Notes under the pieces: model-generated | Told to the model about the DNA's origin: nothing | What the model saw: the letters and a program-made list of their open reading frames with translations, nothing else | Database searches by the model: none | Position numbers and translations under genes: made by a program | Part shown: piece by piece, positions 9,463-18,350 of the stretch | Position numbering within the stretch: the stretch's first letter is position 1 | How the letters are laid out: each line of letters begins with the position of its first letter | Assembly (NCBI RefSeq): GCF_000685215.1 | Contig: NZ_ARYJ01000005.1 | Location: forward strand, 1-64,000 | Reading direction: 5' to 3' | From: Hyphomonas jannaschiana VP2 | GTDB taxonomy: Bacteria > Pseudomonadota > Alphaproteobacteria > Caulobacterales > Hyphomonadaceae | DNA length: 64,000 nt

Positions 9463-9493
9463 GGGTTAAGAATTTGTTCGATTTTATTAACCC
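9463..9493. promoter_or_regulatory. GGGTTAA-N17-TTAACCC dyad upstream of tolQ
   Basis: A seven-base perfect inverted repeat with a 17-base AT-rich spacer lies between the ybgC stop (9518) and the tolQ start (9303). TTAACC resembles a half-site of the cell-cycle regulator CtrA, but the canonical TTAA-N7-TTAA spacing is absent. It could be an operator for tolQRAB or part of a promoter; no T-run supports a terminator. Confidence 0.45.
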
Positions 9494-9517
9494 TGCACGG
9501 GAAACAGGCAGGGCGAG

Positions 9518-9982
9518 TTATGCCGGATCCGCCCCGGTCCAGCGGAACGCGGCGAGCGTGTCCGTCATCTCGCGGACGGGACGGCGCGGGCGGCCATCGG
9601 CATGGATCATCACCGCGGTGATCTCGCCCTCGGCGATCACCTCCCCATCCCGCAGGCAGGCCTGACGGAACAGGAAGCGCGGGCCGTCGAGGCCGAGATA
9701 ACGCGTCCGGATCTGCAGGAGGTCGTCCACTTTCGCGGCGCGCTTGTAGTCCACCGCCACGCGGGTCAGCGTGAAGGCGGCAGGGTCCTCCCGGTTCAGC
9801 AGGTCCTGGTGCGAGACGCCTGCATCGCGCAGGCAATCGGACCGGCCCCGCTCGAAGAAGCGGAGATAGTTCGCATGATAGACCATGCCGGTGAAATCGG
9901 TGTCTTCGTAATAGACACGGACCTCGATCCAGTGCTGGCGCTCAGCGTCGAAATTGCGGTCATCAAGGGCAGGCAGGCTCAT
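9518..9982 (-). CDS. ybgC: Tol-Pal associated acyl-CoA thioesterase YbgC
   Basis: Hot-dog-fold thioesterase of the 4-hydroxybenzoyl-CoA thioesterase type, regularly linked to tol genes. The 154-residue protein carries VYYEDTDFTGMVYHANYLRF with the catalytic Asp of EDTD and the downstream His-Ala-Asn-Tyr. The remainder forms a single hot-dog domain. It precedes tolQ with a 214-base gap instead of the tight coupling seen in enterobacteria. Substrate is unknown, probably short acyl-CoA or an acyl carrier. Confidence 0.93.
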   Translation of the reverse strand: MSLPALDDRNFDAERQHWIEVRVYYEDTDFTGMVYHANYLRFFERGRSDCLRDAGVSHQDLLNREDPAAFTLTRVAVDYKRAAKVDDLLQIRTRYLGLDGPRFLFRQACLRDGEVIAEGEITAVMIHADGRPRRPVREMTDTLAAFRWTGADPA

Positions 9983-10033
9983 GATTTCGCCGTACCAGAG
10001 GCGGCGAGAGCCGTCACCCCTGTTGCGCCCGCC

Positions 10034-10582
10034 TTAGTCACGCTGCCGCGTCAGTTCCAGCGGCGCCGTCCGGTAGCCGAGCGCCTCGGCGCGTTCTTTA
10101 AGCGCTTTCAGTTTCTTCGCTTCCAGCTTCGGCGTGCGCGACAGGATCCAGAGATATTTGCCATCCGGGCTGCCGACGAGCGAGGCAGAATAGTCCGGCT
10201 CCAGTGCGAGGATCCAGTAGTCGCCCTCGGCAAAGGGCACCCAGGACGGGGCGAACTTGACCTTCAGCTGGCTGTTGCCTGTGCCCTCCACGATCCGGGC
10301 CCGGCCTTCGGCGACCTTTTTCTTCCCGTCGAGCGTGTCCTTGAAACAAGTGTTCGTGACAGCGATGGTCCCGTCATCATTGACGTCATATTCGGCGGTC
10401 ACGCCGGTGCAGTCGCGCTCGAACCAGTTGGGATAGCGGGCGATCTCGTACCAGAGCCCGGCATAGCGGCTAAGGTCGACCGAGGAGACCGTCTCCGGAG
10501 CGGATGGCTCTTCGCGATAATCGGGCTGGCTGGTGCAGGCGGCGAGCAGCAGGGCAGAAATGGCAGGAATGGCGAGGCGCAT
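10034..10582 (-). CDS. blc: Outer-membrane lipoprotein of the Blc lipocalin family
   Basis: The 182-residue product has a lipoprotein signal (LLLAACTSQ, Cys at 16) and the lipocalin GxW signature in YAGLWYEIARYPNWFER (about 40-56). Later strands carry motifs such as YWILALEPDYS and YLWILSRTP. E. coli Blc binds lysophospholipids in the outer membrane, so a role in lipid handling or repair is likely. AAGGAG nine bases before the ATG supports the start. It is separated by about 60 bases from the hydrolase gene upstream and may share its transcript. Confidence 0.92.
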   Translation of the reverse strand: MRLAIPAISALLLAACTSQPDYREEPSAPETVSSVDLSRYAGLWYEIARYPNWFERDCTGVTAEYDVNDDGTIAVTNTCFKDTLDGKKKVAEGRARIVEGTGNSQLKVKFAPSWVPFAEGDYWILALEPDYSASLVGSPDGKYLWILSRTPKLEAKKLKALKERAEALGYRTAPLELTRQRD

Positions 10583-10643
10583 GGGAAAGTCTCCTTCCTC
10601 TCAGATACGCGCGAGACCGGTCACTGGTTTCCAGACATTGGCA

Positions 10644-11639
10644 TCAGCCGTCTTCCGTCGGCTCTGCCGCCTCCGGCTCCGGCGCGTTTAGCTCTGCCAG
10701 GAAGGCGCGCAGGTCGCCAGCGGATTCGGCGGCCAGTTCTTCCTGTGGCAGGTGACCGGCATCCGGATAGATGACCAGTTCGGCCCCCGGGATGGCGTCT
10801 GCGAATTTGCGCGCCGCCGCGACGGGGATCAGCTTGTCCTGCTCGCCATGCAGGATCAGGGTCGGCACATCGATCCCGGACAGGGCGTCTTTCGTGGCCC
10901 AGACGCGCCCCTTCCCGCCGGAGGTCAGCGCCATCAGGGCGTCGCGGTGACAGGGCGCCCGGGCGAGCGCCGTGTAGCGGTTGACCATGTCGTCGGTTGC
11001 CAGATCCGGATTGGCAAAACTGTCCCGCAGGCCATCACGCACGAGCCAGGTCATATCGGTGTTCTTCATCAGCCGCCGGGCAACGGGATTCGACAGCAGC
11101 TTGAACACGATGGGATCCGATTTTTCTTCCTGTGCGTTTTCAGGCCAGCCGGACGCATCGACCAGGACCAGCCCGTCCAGCCGCGAGGGATGTGCCAGCG
11201 CATAGGCCCAGGCGACACCGCCGCCCATGGAATTGCCGGCAAGCGTGAACGTGTCGAGGCCGAGGGATTTCGTCACCGCATCGACCGTCTCGACGAATTG
11301 CTCGGTGCCGATCCGCTCGCTCTCAAGGCAATTGGTCAGGCCGTGGCCGGGCAGGTCGAGCGAGATCACGCGGTAATCGCGCTTCAGATTCGCAACCCAA
11401 GGTTCCCAGGTGTGCAATGAGGACGAAAATCCGTGCACCAACACAATTGCCGGCGCATCGCGCGGACCGACATCGCGGTAATGGACGCGCAGCCCATTTT
11501 CGAGCGGCAGGATGCGGCTGTCCGAATTGGCATAGACAAGTTCAAGCCGGTCATAGCCGATGTCTGCACGCTGCAGGGCGAACCAGCCAGCTGCCAAAAT
11601 CGCAACAAAGGTAAGCAGAACCACCAGAAAACGGCGCAT
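10644..11639 (-). CDS. Alpha/beta-fold hydrolase, membrane-anchored
   Basis: The 331-residue protein starts with a single membrane segment or uncleaved signal (about 3-22). An alpha/beta hydrolase domain follows. Visible features are the oxyanion HGFSSS (about 69-74), the nucleophile elbow GNSMGG with Ser at about 136, a late DKLIP acid-loop region and a final GHLPQEE histidine. The C-terminus is acidic. Substrate cannot be deduced. GGAGGAAGG just upstream supports the ATG. The cap region between the elbow and acid is long enough for a lipid-like or aromatic substrate. Confidence 0.88.
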   Translation of the reverse strand: MRRFLVVLLTFVAILAAGWFALQRADIGYDRLELVYANSDSRILPLENGLRVHYRDVGPRDAPAIVLVHGFSSSLHTWEPWVANLKRDYRVISLDLPGHGLTNCLESERIGTEQFVETVDAVTKSLGLDTFTLAGNSMGGGVAWAYALAHPSRLDGLVLVDASGWPENAQEEKSDPIVFKLLSNPVARRLMKNTDMTWLVRDGLRDSFANPDLATDDMVNRYTALARAPCHRDALMALTSGGKGRVWATKDALSGIDVPTLILHGEQDKLIPVAAARKFADAIPGAELVIYPDAGHLPQEELAAESAGDLRAFLAELNAPEPEAAEPTEDG

Positions 11640-11721
11640 ACCCGTTTCCTTCCTCCCGGTTGATTTCTGAATCAGGCTGGCAGAGTAAGCGCCCCCGGTC
11701 CTGCCCTGTCAATTACGGGAC

Positions 11722-12465
11722 TCACCTGGCGCCACAAACCGCGCAGGCTTTGTCGCGCCGCAGCATGACCGTTCGCGACTCGCCGCCAAGTCCATTGATC
11801 AAAAGGACGCGGCCAATCAGGGGCCGCCCTGCACCAGTGATCAGTTTCACCGCTTCCATCGCCATGGCGGACCCGGTCATACCGGTCAGTGCACCGACCA
11901 CGCCCACTTCGTCGCAGGCCTCTGCATCGGGCGGGGTTTCCGGCACCCAGCACCTGTAGCAGGGCGCATCCGCCTGCACGCCGGACGCAAAAACGCTGAC
12001 CTGACCGTTCCAGCCGGCTGCGGCGCCATGCACCATGACCCGGCCAGTCTCGTGCGCCAGCCGGTTCAGCGCATAGCGTGTCGGAAAATTGTCGCTCGCA
12101 TCGATCAGGATGTCCCCGGCCGGGGCCGCGCCCTCTCCAAAGCGCTCTGTCTTCACTTCCACATTCAGGGAAGGATCCATTCCGCGCAGCCGGGCTGCCA
12201 GCCCTTTCGCCTTCAGCGCGCCAATCTCTTCATCCGTAAACTGAATCTGCCTCTGGAGGTTTGAGCGCTCCACCCGGTCATCGTCCCAGAGTTCGATCTT
12301 TCCTACACCGGCCGCCGCGAGATAGAGCGCGCACGGCCCGCCAAGGGCGCCGGCACCGATTATGGACACATGTGCCGCGCGAAGCTTCTGCACGCCGGGC
12401 CCGCCGATCTCCTTCAGCAGGATATGGCGGCGGTGGCGGTCCAGCTCTTCCGGTGTCAGGCTCAT
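11722..12465 (-). CDS. HesA/MoeB/ThiF-family adenylyltransferase
   Basis: E1-like enzyme that adenylates the C-terminus of a sulfur-carrier protein (MoaD or ThiS type). The 247-residue form starts [20 protein letters not shown]. The nucleotide motif is IIGAGALGG at about 31-39, with a basic RSNLQRQ loop, DNFPTRYALN, and two zinc CxxC pairs (CYRC and CAVC). The ATG at 12465 overlaps the nadD stop as ATGA and has GGGAGGG upstream. In relatives rsfS and rlmH usually follow nadD; here this gene takes that place. No MoaD or ThiS gene is adjacent, so MoeB versus ThiF is undecided. Confidence 0.9.
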   Translation of the reverse strand: MSLTPEELDRHRRHILLKEIGGPGVQKLRAAHVSIIGAGALGGPCALYLAAAGVGKIELWDDDRVERSNLQRQIQFTDEEIGALKAKGLAARLRGMDPSLNVEVKTERFGEGAAPAGDILIDASDNFPTRYALNRLAHETGRVMVHGAAAGWNGQVSVFASGVQADAPCYRCWVPETPPDAEACDEVGVVGALTGMTGSAMAMEAVKLITGAGRPLIGRVLLINGLGGESRTVMLRRDKACAVCGAR

Positions 12466-13058
12466 GCCCTGCCCTCCCGGATCGCCGTGGAAGACGACGG
12501 GTCCAGCGGGCCGGTCAGATAGACCCAGGCAGGCGCCGCGAGGTCCGGCAGCAGCGGGGCGTAAGCTTCCGCAATGCGGTCTTTCACAAAGGTGCGGGTG
12601 AATTTCGAATTGCGTGCCCCGGGTCCCACCCCCGGCCGGGCCACGATGGCAATCGGCATCAGCCGGGCAATATCCTGCCAGCGCCGCCAATGGTGGAAAC
12701 CGACCATATTGTCAGCGCCCATCAGCCAGACGAAATCTGCCTCCGGCGCATGAGAAACCAGCGTCAGAAGCGTCGGCCAGGAATAGCTGTAACCCAGCTG
12801 CTGCTCGATGTCGGTGACGATCATGCGCGGATGATGCCCCGCAATGGCTTCAGCCGACGCAAGACGTGCGTTGAAGTCACCATGGTCTGACTTCAGCGGA
12901 TTACCGCGGGCAACGATCCACCAGACCCAGTCGAGCCGGAGCCGTTTCATCGCTGTTTCGGCAAGGTGGAGGTGTCCGGTATGGGCCGGGTTGAAGCTGC
13001 CACCGAACAGGCCGATGCGCAGCCCCTTTGCAGGACCCGGTAACCGGACTGGCCTCAA
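12462..13058 (-). CDS. nadD: Nicotinate-nucleotide adenylyltransferase NadD
   Basis: Transfers AMP to nicotinate mononucleotide in NAD synthesis. The 198-residue protein shows [19 protein letters not shown] (about 15-33), the HxGH nucleotidyltransferase motif, [10 protein letters not shown], and the C-terminal SSSTAIREG. It starts at TTG (13058), and this codon overlaps the proA stop as TTGA. No in-frame ATG lies before the first beta strand, so coupled initiation at TTG is the simplest reading. Confidence 0.95.
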   Translation of the reverse strand: MRPVRLPGPAKGLRIGLFGGSFNPAHTGHLHLAETAMKRLRLDWVWWIVARGNPLKSDHGDFNARLASAEAIAGHHPRMIVTDIEQQLGYSYSWPTLLTLVSHAPEADFVWLMGADNMVGFHHWRRWQDIARLMPIAIVARPGVGPGARNSKFTRTFVKDRIAEAYAPLLPDLAAPAWVYLTGPLDPSSSTAIREGRA

Positions 13059-14341
13059 GGACGGACCTGCCCCTTGCCGCGGACGAGGTATTTATAGGTC
13101 GTCAGCTGTTCTGCGCCGACAGGGCCGCGCGCATGAATGCGCCCCGTCGCGATGCCGATCTCGGCGCCCATGCCAAACTCGCCGCCATCGGCAAATTGGG
13201 TGGACGCATTATGCAGCAGGATGGCGCTGTCGACATCGGCGAAGAATTTGTCGGCCACGGCCTGGTCTTCGGTGATGACCGCCTCGGTATGGCCGGACGA
13301 CCAGCGGGAGATGTGCGCCAGTGCGCCATCAATTCCGTCGACGACGGCCACGGCGAGGATCGGCGCGAGATATTCGGTTGCCCAGTCCTCTTCGGTCGCA
13401 GGCTTCATGTCGGCAACGATCGCGCGGGCGCGTTCGTCCCCGCGCAGCTCGCAGCCGGCCTCTTTCAGTGCATCGGCCAGTTTCGGCAGCAGCGTCCCGG
13501 CAATTGCAGCGTCGACCAGAAGCGTCTCGGCCGAGCCGCAGATGCCGGTGCGGCGCATCTTGGCGTTCACGGCGGTTGCGATGGCCTTCTCCGGATCGGC
13601 CGCGCCGTCGATATAGACATGGCAAAGGCCTTCAAGGTGGCCGATCACCGGGACGCGGGCATCCATCTGGACGCGCTCGACCAGGCCGCGCCCGCCACGG
13701 GGCACGATCACGTCGACATTGCCGTCGAGACCGGCCAGAAGATGGCCGACGGCTTCGCGGTCCTGTGTCGGGACCAGCTGGATCGCGTCCTGCGGCAGGC
13801 CTTCTTTCTCAAGCGCACCGCGCATGGCGCTGACCAGCGCGCGGGACGAAAGCGCGCTTTCCGAGCCGCAGCGCAGGATCGCGGCATTGCCGGAGCGCAG
13901 GCAAAGCGCGCCAGCGTCGGCTGTCACATTCGGGCGACTCTCATAGATGATGCCGATCACGCCCAGCGGCACGGCAACGCGCGCAATGTCGAGGCCGGAC
14001 GGCACGGTCCAGCGGGCCAGCTCGCGGCCAATCGGGTCTGCCAGGCAGGAAACGGCTTCGACGCCGCCGGCGATGCCTTCGACGCGGGCCTCGTCCAGTG
14101 CCAGCCGGTCGAGCATGGCCGCATCCAGGCCCTTGGCCCGGGCGGCTTCCATGTCTTCTGCATTGGCGGCGAGGATCTCCGGCGCCGCAGCACGGATGGC
14201 GGCCGCGATGGCTTTCAGGCCGCGGGTACGGTCCTCTGGGGTGAGCTTGCCGAGCGCGCGGGAAGCTGCCCGGGCGTTCCGGCCCAGTTGTAGCATGGTT
14301 TCAGCGAGGTCGGCGTTCGGTGCGGGGGTCTGAATAGTCAT
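13055..14341 (-). CDS. proA: Gamma-glutamyl phosphate reductase ProA
   Basis: NADPH-dependent reduction of gamma-glutamyl phosphate to the semialdehyde in proline synthesis. The 428-residue protein belongs to the aldehyde dehydrogenase superfamily. The catalytic Cys is in [14 protein letters not shown], preceded by [10 protein letters not shown] and followed by [14 protein letters not shown]. The ATG at 14341 matches the usual family N-terminus; a longer frame extends upstream without support. It is the first gene of proA-nadD-moeB, and proB is not in the window. The 128 bases to the divergent acyl-CoA synthetase must hold both promoters. Confidence 0.96.
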   Translation of the reverse strand: MTIQTPAPNADLAETMLQLGRNARAASRALGKLTPEDRTRGLKAIAAAIRAAAPEILAANAEDMEAARAKGLDAAMLDRLALDEARVEGIAGGVEAVSCLADPIGRELARWTVPSGLDIARVAVPLGVIGIIYESRPNVTADAGALCLRSGNAAILRCGSESALSSRALVSAMRGALEKEGLPQDAIQLVPTQDREAVGHLLAGLDGNVDVIVPRGGRGLVERVQMDARVPVIGHLEGLCHVYIDGAADPEKAIATAVNAKMRRTGICGSAETLLVDAAIAGTLLPKLADALKEAGCELRGDERARAIVADMKPATEEDWATEYLAPILAVAVVDGIDGALAHISRWSSGHTEAVITEDQAVADKFFADVDSAILLHNASTQFADGGEFGMGAEIGIATGRIHARGPVGAEQLTTYKYLVRGKGQVRP

Positions 14342-14470
14342 AGGCTTCAAGTGCCGTAAACGCGCGTGGGCTGCAAGGGTTCCGCCTGCAGCTGCAGGCC
14401 GGACATGGGCTGACAAGCGGGCGGAACCGGCTAAAGTCTGCGGCAATAAAGAGACAGGCCGGAGGACCCC

Positions 14471-16039
14471 ATGATCGACACAGAGGCAATGCCCTTCCTG
14501 GCGGACATTCCCCGCGTTCAGGCCCAGATGCGCCCCAATGACACCGCTTTCTGGTTCGAAGGCGAGACGACGACCTATCAGGACCTCGACACCTATTCCA
14601 GCCAGGTCGCCAACGGGCTGATCGGTGCGGGCATCGAACCGGATGACCGGGTCGGCTACCTCGCGAAGAACACATCACAATATTATGAGATGCTGTTCGG
14701 CGCCGCCAAGGCCCGCGCCGTGATGACCGCCGTGAACACGCGGCTCGCCGCGCCGGAAGTGAAGTTCATCCTGTCCGATGCAGGCGCGAAAGTGCTGTTC
14801 GTCGGCAAGGATTTCTACGCCATGGCCGAAGAGATCCGCGCAGAGCTGCCGGATCTCGTCCAGATCATCGCCATTGATGGCGGCCATCCCGAATGGCCCG
14901 ACTATCGCGAATGGCGCGACAGCCAGAGCGCCGCCCTGCCGGGCCTGACCCCCAAGGCAGATGATGACGTCATCCAGCTCTACACGTCCGGCACGACCGG
15001 CCTGCCGAAAGGCGTGCAGCTGACCAATGCGAACTATCACGCCCTGTTCGAACAGGCCGGCCAGCTGGAATGGTCCAGCTATGGCGCCGGCGAAGGCGTG
15101 ATGAATGCAATGCCGCTGTTCCATGTGGCGGGGGTCAATCTCGGCCTGCTGGGTGCGATCCAGGGCGCGCGCACCGTCGTGCTGCGCGAGATCGACCCAC
15201 AGGTCATCCTCAGCCTGATCGAAGAGCAGAACATCATGCACGCCTTCTGGGTGCCGGCCGTGATCCTGATGCTGACCCAGCAGCCGAATGTGCGCGACAT
15301 CGACTGGAGCAATCTGAAGCAGGTGTTCTATGGCGCCTCCCCCATCACCGAGAGCCTGCTGCTGGAAGCGCAGGAGATCATGGGTGCCCGCTTCACCCAG
15401 CTTTACGGACTGACCGAAACGGTCGGTGCGGCGACCTTCCTGCCGCCGGAAGCGCACAACCCGTCCTGGGGCAAGCTGCGCTCCTGCGGTGTGCCCTATC
15501 CGGGCGCGGTGATCCGCTGCGTCGACGAGACGGGTGAGCCGGTGCCAGCTGGCGAAGTTGGCGAGATCGTCATCAAGGCCGGCTTTGTCATGAAGGGCTA
15601 CTGGAACCGTCCGGATGCGACCGAAGAGTCGATCCGCAATGGCTTCTTCCATACCGGGGATGCCGGCTATTTCGACGAGGATGGTTTCCTCTACATCCAT
15701 GACCGGGTGAAGGACATGATCGTCTCCGGCGGGGAGAACGTCTATCCGGCCGAAGTCGAGAATGCGATCTTCGGGCATCCGGCCGTCGCCGATGTCGCCG
15801 TGATCGGCGTGCCCGACGAGAAATGGGGCGAAGCGGTCAAGGCCATCGTCGTGGCCAAGCCGGGCGAGACGCCGACGCCGGAAAGCATCATTGCCTGGGC
15901 AAAGGAACGCATCGCCGGATATAAATGTCCGAAGTCTGTCGATGTGATCGAGGCCCTGCCCCGCAACCCGTCCGGCAAGATCCTGCGCAAGGATCTGCGG
16001 GAGCCCTACTGGAAAGACATGGACCGGCGGGTGGGCTGA
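14471..16039 (+). CDS. AMP-dependent fatty acyl-CoA synthetase
   Basis: ANL-superfamily ligase forming acyl-CoA through an acyl-adenylate. The 522-residue protein has the AMP-binding loop [11 protein letters not shown] at 171-181. Further motifs are YGLTETVGA, the [19 protein letters not shown] hinge segment, and the C-terminal catalytic lysine in [15 protein letters not shown] six bases before the ATG supports the start. It stands alone, divergent from proA, and a hairpin follows. Medium/long-chain fatty acid is the likeliest substrate class; an aromatic or short-chain substrate is not excluded. Confidence 0.9.
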   Translation: MIDTEAMPFLADIPRVQAQMRPNDTAFWFEGETTTYQDLDTYSSQVANGLIGAGIEPDDRVGYLAKNTSQYYEMLFGAAKARAVMTAVNTRLAAPEVKFILSDAGAKVLFVGKDFYAMAEEIRAELPDLVQIIAIDGGHPEWPDYREWRDSQSAALPGLTPKADDDVIQLYTSGTTGLPKGVQLTNANYHALFEQAGQLEWSSYGAGEGVMNAMPLFHVAGVNLGLLGAIQGARTVVLREIDPQVILSLIEEQNIMHAFWVPAVILMLTQQPNVRDIDWSNLKQVFYGASPITESLLLEAQEIMGARFTQLYGLTETVGAATFLPPEAHNPSWGKLRSCGVPYPGAVIRCVDETGEPVPAGEVGEIVIKAGFVMKGYWNRPDATEESIRNGFFHTGDAGYFDEDGFLYIHDRVKDMIVSGGENVYPAEVENAIFGHPAVADVAVIGVPDEKWGEAVKAIVVAKPGETPTPESIIAWAKERIAGYKCPKSVDVIEALPRNPSGKILRKDLREPYWKDMDRRVG

Positions 16040-16048
16040 CCCTGCATC

Positions 16049-16074
16049 GGTGTCCTGTGCCTGCACAGGACACC
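16049..16074 (+). terminator. Hairpin downstream of the acyl-CoA synthetase
   Basis: An 11-bp perfect stem (16049-16059 with 16064-16074) and four-base loop start ten bases after the stop codon. No T-run follows, so this is a weak or Rho-assisted terminator or a 3' stabiliser. Confidence 0.55.
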
Positions 16075-16369
16075 CTTCGCCGCTGCGCCCTGTTTCAGGC
16101 TGAGACACGCCCTCGCGCTCATGGAGGGACAGGAGGGCTGTTGCAGCCACCTGCCTGAAGCGCAGTGAGCGCCCGAGCACTCTTCCGGAGGGTTATGGTT
16201 ACCCATCCGTACACCAAATAAATCCGGAAAACGCAGCAAACAGGTCCCGTTCCAGTCAATTCAACAGATTGGCGAAAACAGGTGGAAAGCTTTCCGGGAG
16301 ATTTTCGTCTGCAATGTTCAGACACGCGGCGGGTTCGGTCCGTCCAGTGCGCCGCAAAGGGAGACGAAC
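16075..16369. other. Intergenic stretch without a gene
   Basis: Nothing coding is recognisable here. Short open frames on both strands lack ribosome binding sites and family resemblance. An AAAGGGAGA sequence at its right end serves the next gene. Confidence 0.6.
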
Positions 16370-16777
16370 ATGAAAGACTGGCAGATATTCTTCTGGGCCG
16401 CCGCCTTCTTCAACTTTGCAATCGGCGCGCCACTTTTCATCTCCCCGGAGATGATGGTCGGCATGACCGGCACGGTGGAAGCCGTCGACCCGGCACTGAT
16501 GAAAGTCACCGGCGCGCTCGTGCTCTGCTTCGGCGTCGTCTATGCGATTGTCGGCGGAGACCCGCAACGCTACCGCCCGGTCGTCTGGGCTGGCCTGCTC
16601 GGCAAGCTGGGTGTGGCCTATGTCTACCTTCCGGACTGGTATCAGGGCACGATCCCCTTCACCACGACTTTGATCGTCCTGATGGATGTCGGCTTTATCG
16701 CCGCCTTCCTCTATTTCCTGCTGCGGCCAACCCAGAAGAAATCTGGTTTCCAGGCCAATCGTGCGGTGAGTTCGTAA
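16370..16777 (+). CDS. Small four-helix membrane protein, unknown function
   Basis: The 135-residue product is largely hydrophobic, with probable membrane segments at about 5-25, 45-62, 70-90 and 100-118. It has a basic tail (RPTQKKSGF). Aromatic and Pro-Glu residues (FISPEMMVG) break the first loop. AAAGGGAGA about five bases upstream supports the ATG. I do not recognise a specific family. It appears to be monocistronic between the acyl-CoA synthetase and a convergent Sel1-like gene. Confidence 0.75.
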   Translation: MKDWQIFFWAAAFFNFAIGAPLFISPEMMVGMTGTVEAVDPALMKVTGALVLCFGVVYAIVGGDPQRYRPVVWAGLLGKLGVAYVYLPDWYQGTIPFTTTLIVLMDVGFIAAFLYFLLRPTQKKSGFQANRAVSS

Positions 16778-16849
16778 GGATCCCCACAAGAAAGAGGGCT
16801 CATGCAAGCCATCTTCTTTCCTTGCGGCTGACCGCAACTCAAGTGGCCT

Positions 16850-16895
16850 CCGGTGTGCGCCCCCCATACGCATTGCACCGGGGGCCCATTTCTTT
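16850..16895 (+). terminator. Possible terminator after the small membrane protein
   Basis: CCGGTG (16850-16855) pairs with CACCGG (16876-16881), and an alternative GCCCCC/GGGGGC stem overlaps it. A T-rich TTTCTTTT run follows. Either fold would be a modest rightward terminator. Confidence 0.4.
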
Positions 16896-17033
16896 TCCGG
16901 CGCAGCGTTCCGGTGCGCCCTGGCCCTGCGGCCGGTAATCACGCATGCTCACCAAACATCCGCACCCGCACGTCCCGATGCGAGCGCTGGCCTGGCAGGC
17001 CTGTAACGTAAAGCCAGCCCTTAAGAACGGGTC

Positions 17034-17303
17034 TTAGTGAGCGAGTTTCAGCCAGTCGCGCGCCGCAGACAGGGCGATCTTCACTTCGTCCGATGTCAGA
17101 AGCTCCGCCATTTCCTGGCGCTGCACTTTGGCTTCCTCATGCCCGCGAGCGGCAGCGAGGTTGAACCATTTGTGCGCGGCAACCAGATCGACATCCGCAT
17201 CGATCCCGGCGGCGCAGACAAGGCCGGTCTGGTAAAGGTCTTCTGCACAAGCGTCAGCGCCCAGCAGGGCACCTGGCGGCAAAGGCATATCTGAATAGGG
17301 CAT
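17034..17303 (-). CDS. Small Sel1-like repeat protein
   Basis: The 89-residue protein contains one Sel1/TPR-like unit (DLVAAHKWFNLAAARGHEEA, about 41-60) followed by a helix rich in Lys, Gln and Glu. A preceding helix carries two cysteines. Such single-repeat proteins are usually soluble protein-binding adaptors; no partner is suggested by context. AGGAG seven bases before the ATG makes the start good. It lies downstream of carD on the same strand but beyond the carD terminator. Confidence 0.78.
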   Translation of the reverse strand: MPYSDMPLPPGALLGADACAEDLYQTGLVCAAGIDADVDLVAAHKWFNLAAARGHEEAKVQRQEMAELLTSDEVKIALSAARDWLKLAH

Positions 17304-17493
17304 CTCTTTCTCCTGTCACCCATGTTCCCGTCTGTCGGAGTCTTCTCCGTACTTCAGGGATCAACCCAAGGGTCACCGGAATGTCCGGTGACGGAGAAAA
17401 GAGTGCGCCTTCAGGTTTTCGTTAGGGTTAACAGAAGATGGCCCCGCGAATCACTTCGTAAACGGAATGCCGGTTTTTGTTAGGACCAGACGC

Positions 17494-17522
17494 AAAAACG
17501 CCCCGCAGACAGGCTGCAGGGC
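17494..17522 (-). terminator. Rho-independent terminator of carD
   Basis: A nine-base stem with one G-U pair (17500-17508 with 17514-17522) is followed on the minus strand by GTTTTTG. It lies 46 bases after the carD stop. The remaining part of 17304-17493 has no gene; a GTTAAC palindrome is at 17427-17432. Confidence 0.82.
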
Positions 17523-17567
17523 ATTCTCGCATGATGAGGCTTTCAGACCCGGTGGGAAACCGGAGCG

Positions 17568-18089
17568 TTATGCCGCAACTTTTTTCTTGGCCAGGGACTT
17601 GGCCAGTTTTTCCATGGCGTCGGTCTTGTCGATGTTTTCGACAGCCGCCAGTTCGCGGGCCATCCGGTCCAGCGCGCTCTCATAGAGCTGGCGCTCGGAA
17701 TAGGACTGTTCCGGCTGGTCTTCGCCGCGGTGCAGGTCGCGCACGACTTCCGCGATGGAGATCAGGTCACCGGAATTGATCTTGGCTTCATATTCCTGGG
17801 CACGGCGCGACCACATGGTGCGCTTCACGCGGGCCTTGCCGCCGAGGGTCTTGAGGGCGTCGTCCACCAGTTTGGAGCCGGCCAGCGCCCGCATGCCGGA
17901 GGCTTCGGCGCGGTTGGTCGGCACGCGCAGGATCATTTTGTCCTGATCGAAGGCGACGACGTAAACTTCCAGCTCCATCCCGGCAACAGTCTGCTTCTCG
18001 ACCCCGGTGATCTTGCCGACCCCGTGTGCCGGGTAAACGACGCTTTGACCCACCCCGAACGTCAGTGACGCATCTGCTTTTTTCGCCAT
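17568..18089 (-). CDS. carD: CarD/CdnL-family RNA polymerase-binding regulator
   Basis: Binds the RNA polymerase beta subunit and stabilises open complexes at rRNA and growth promoters. The 173-residue protein has the N-terminal Tudor-like domain (about 10-70, FGVGQSVVYPAHGVGKI). A helical C-terminal domain includes MWSRRAQEYEAKINSGDL and ends in a Lys/Ala tail. It starts at ATG 18089 and stands downstream of fdxA, an arrangement shared with many alphaproteobacteria. The 261 bases upstream carry three GTTAAC palindromes and a hairpin, so separate transcription from fdxA is likely. Confidence 0.95.
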   Translation of the reverse strand: MAKKADASLTFGVGQSVVYPAHGVGKITGVEKQTVAGMELEVYVVAFDQDKMILRVPTNRAEASGMRALAGSKLVDDALKTLGGKARVKRTMWSRRAQEYEAKINSGDLISIAEVVRDLHRGEDQPEQSYSERQLYESALDRMARELAAVENIDKTDAMEKLAKSLAKKKVAA

Positions 18090-18248
18090 GTCGGATATCG
18101 CCCTTTTCTACGCGTATAAGAGCCGACGAAACCCACCCCAGTCCGCTGTGTGTACGGTCTGAGTTAGGAAATTGCAGCTCTTTTCATTTATTGCTCAAGT
18201 CTGAACAGTATCACAAATCTGCAGCTTTTTCAACAGGTCTGCGCAAGC

Positions 18249-18291
18249 GTTAACTATGTATGAAGTTAACGAACCGCCGGAAATCGTTAAC
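18249..18291. promoter_or_regulatory. Three GTTAAC palindromes upstream of carD
   Basis: GTTAAC occurs at 18249-18254, 18265-18270 and 18286-18291, about 160-200 bases before carD. A TTAA-type hexamer three times within 43 bases is unexpected in a GC-rich sequence. They could be regulator half-sites; the CtrA spacing TTAA-N7-TTAA is not met. Confidence 0.45.
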
Positions 18292-18319
18292 TTTTCCCCG
18301 GTTCTGCAGCAATCATTGG

Positions 18320-18340
18320 GCCGGCAGGGATACTGCCGGC
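18320..18340 (-). terminator. Hairpin downstream of fdxA
   Basis: An eight-base perfect stem GCCGGCAG/CTGCCGGC with a five-base loop lies 10 bases past the fdxA stop. No strong T-run follows, so its role as terminator is uncertain. Confidence 0.5.
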
Positions 18341-18350
18341 ATACAGATTG

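Noticed and set aside
18249-18291. Canonical CtrA binding site upstream of carD
   Set aside because: TTAA pairs are separated by 12 and 17 bases rather than seven, so only a cluster of palindromes is claimed.
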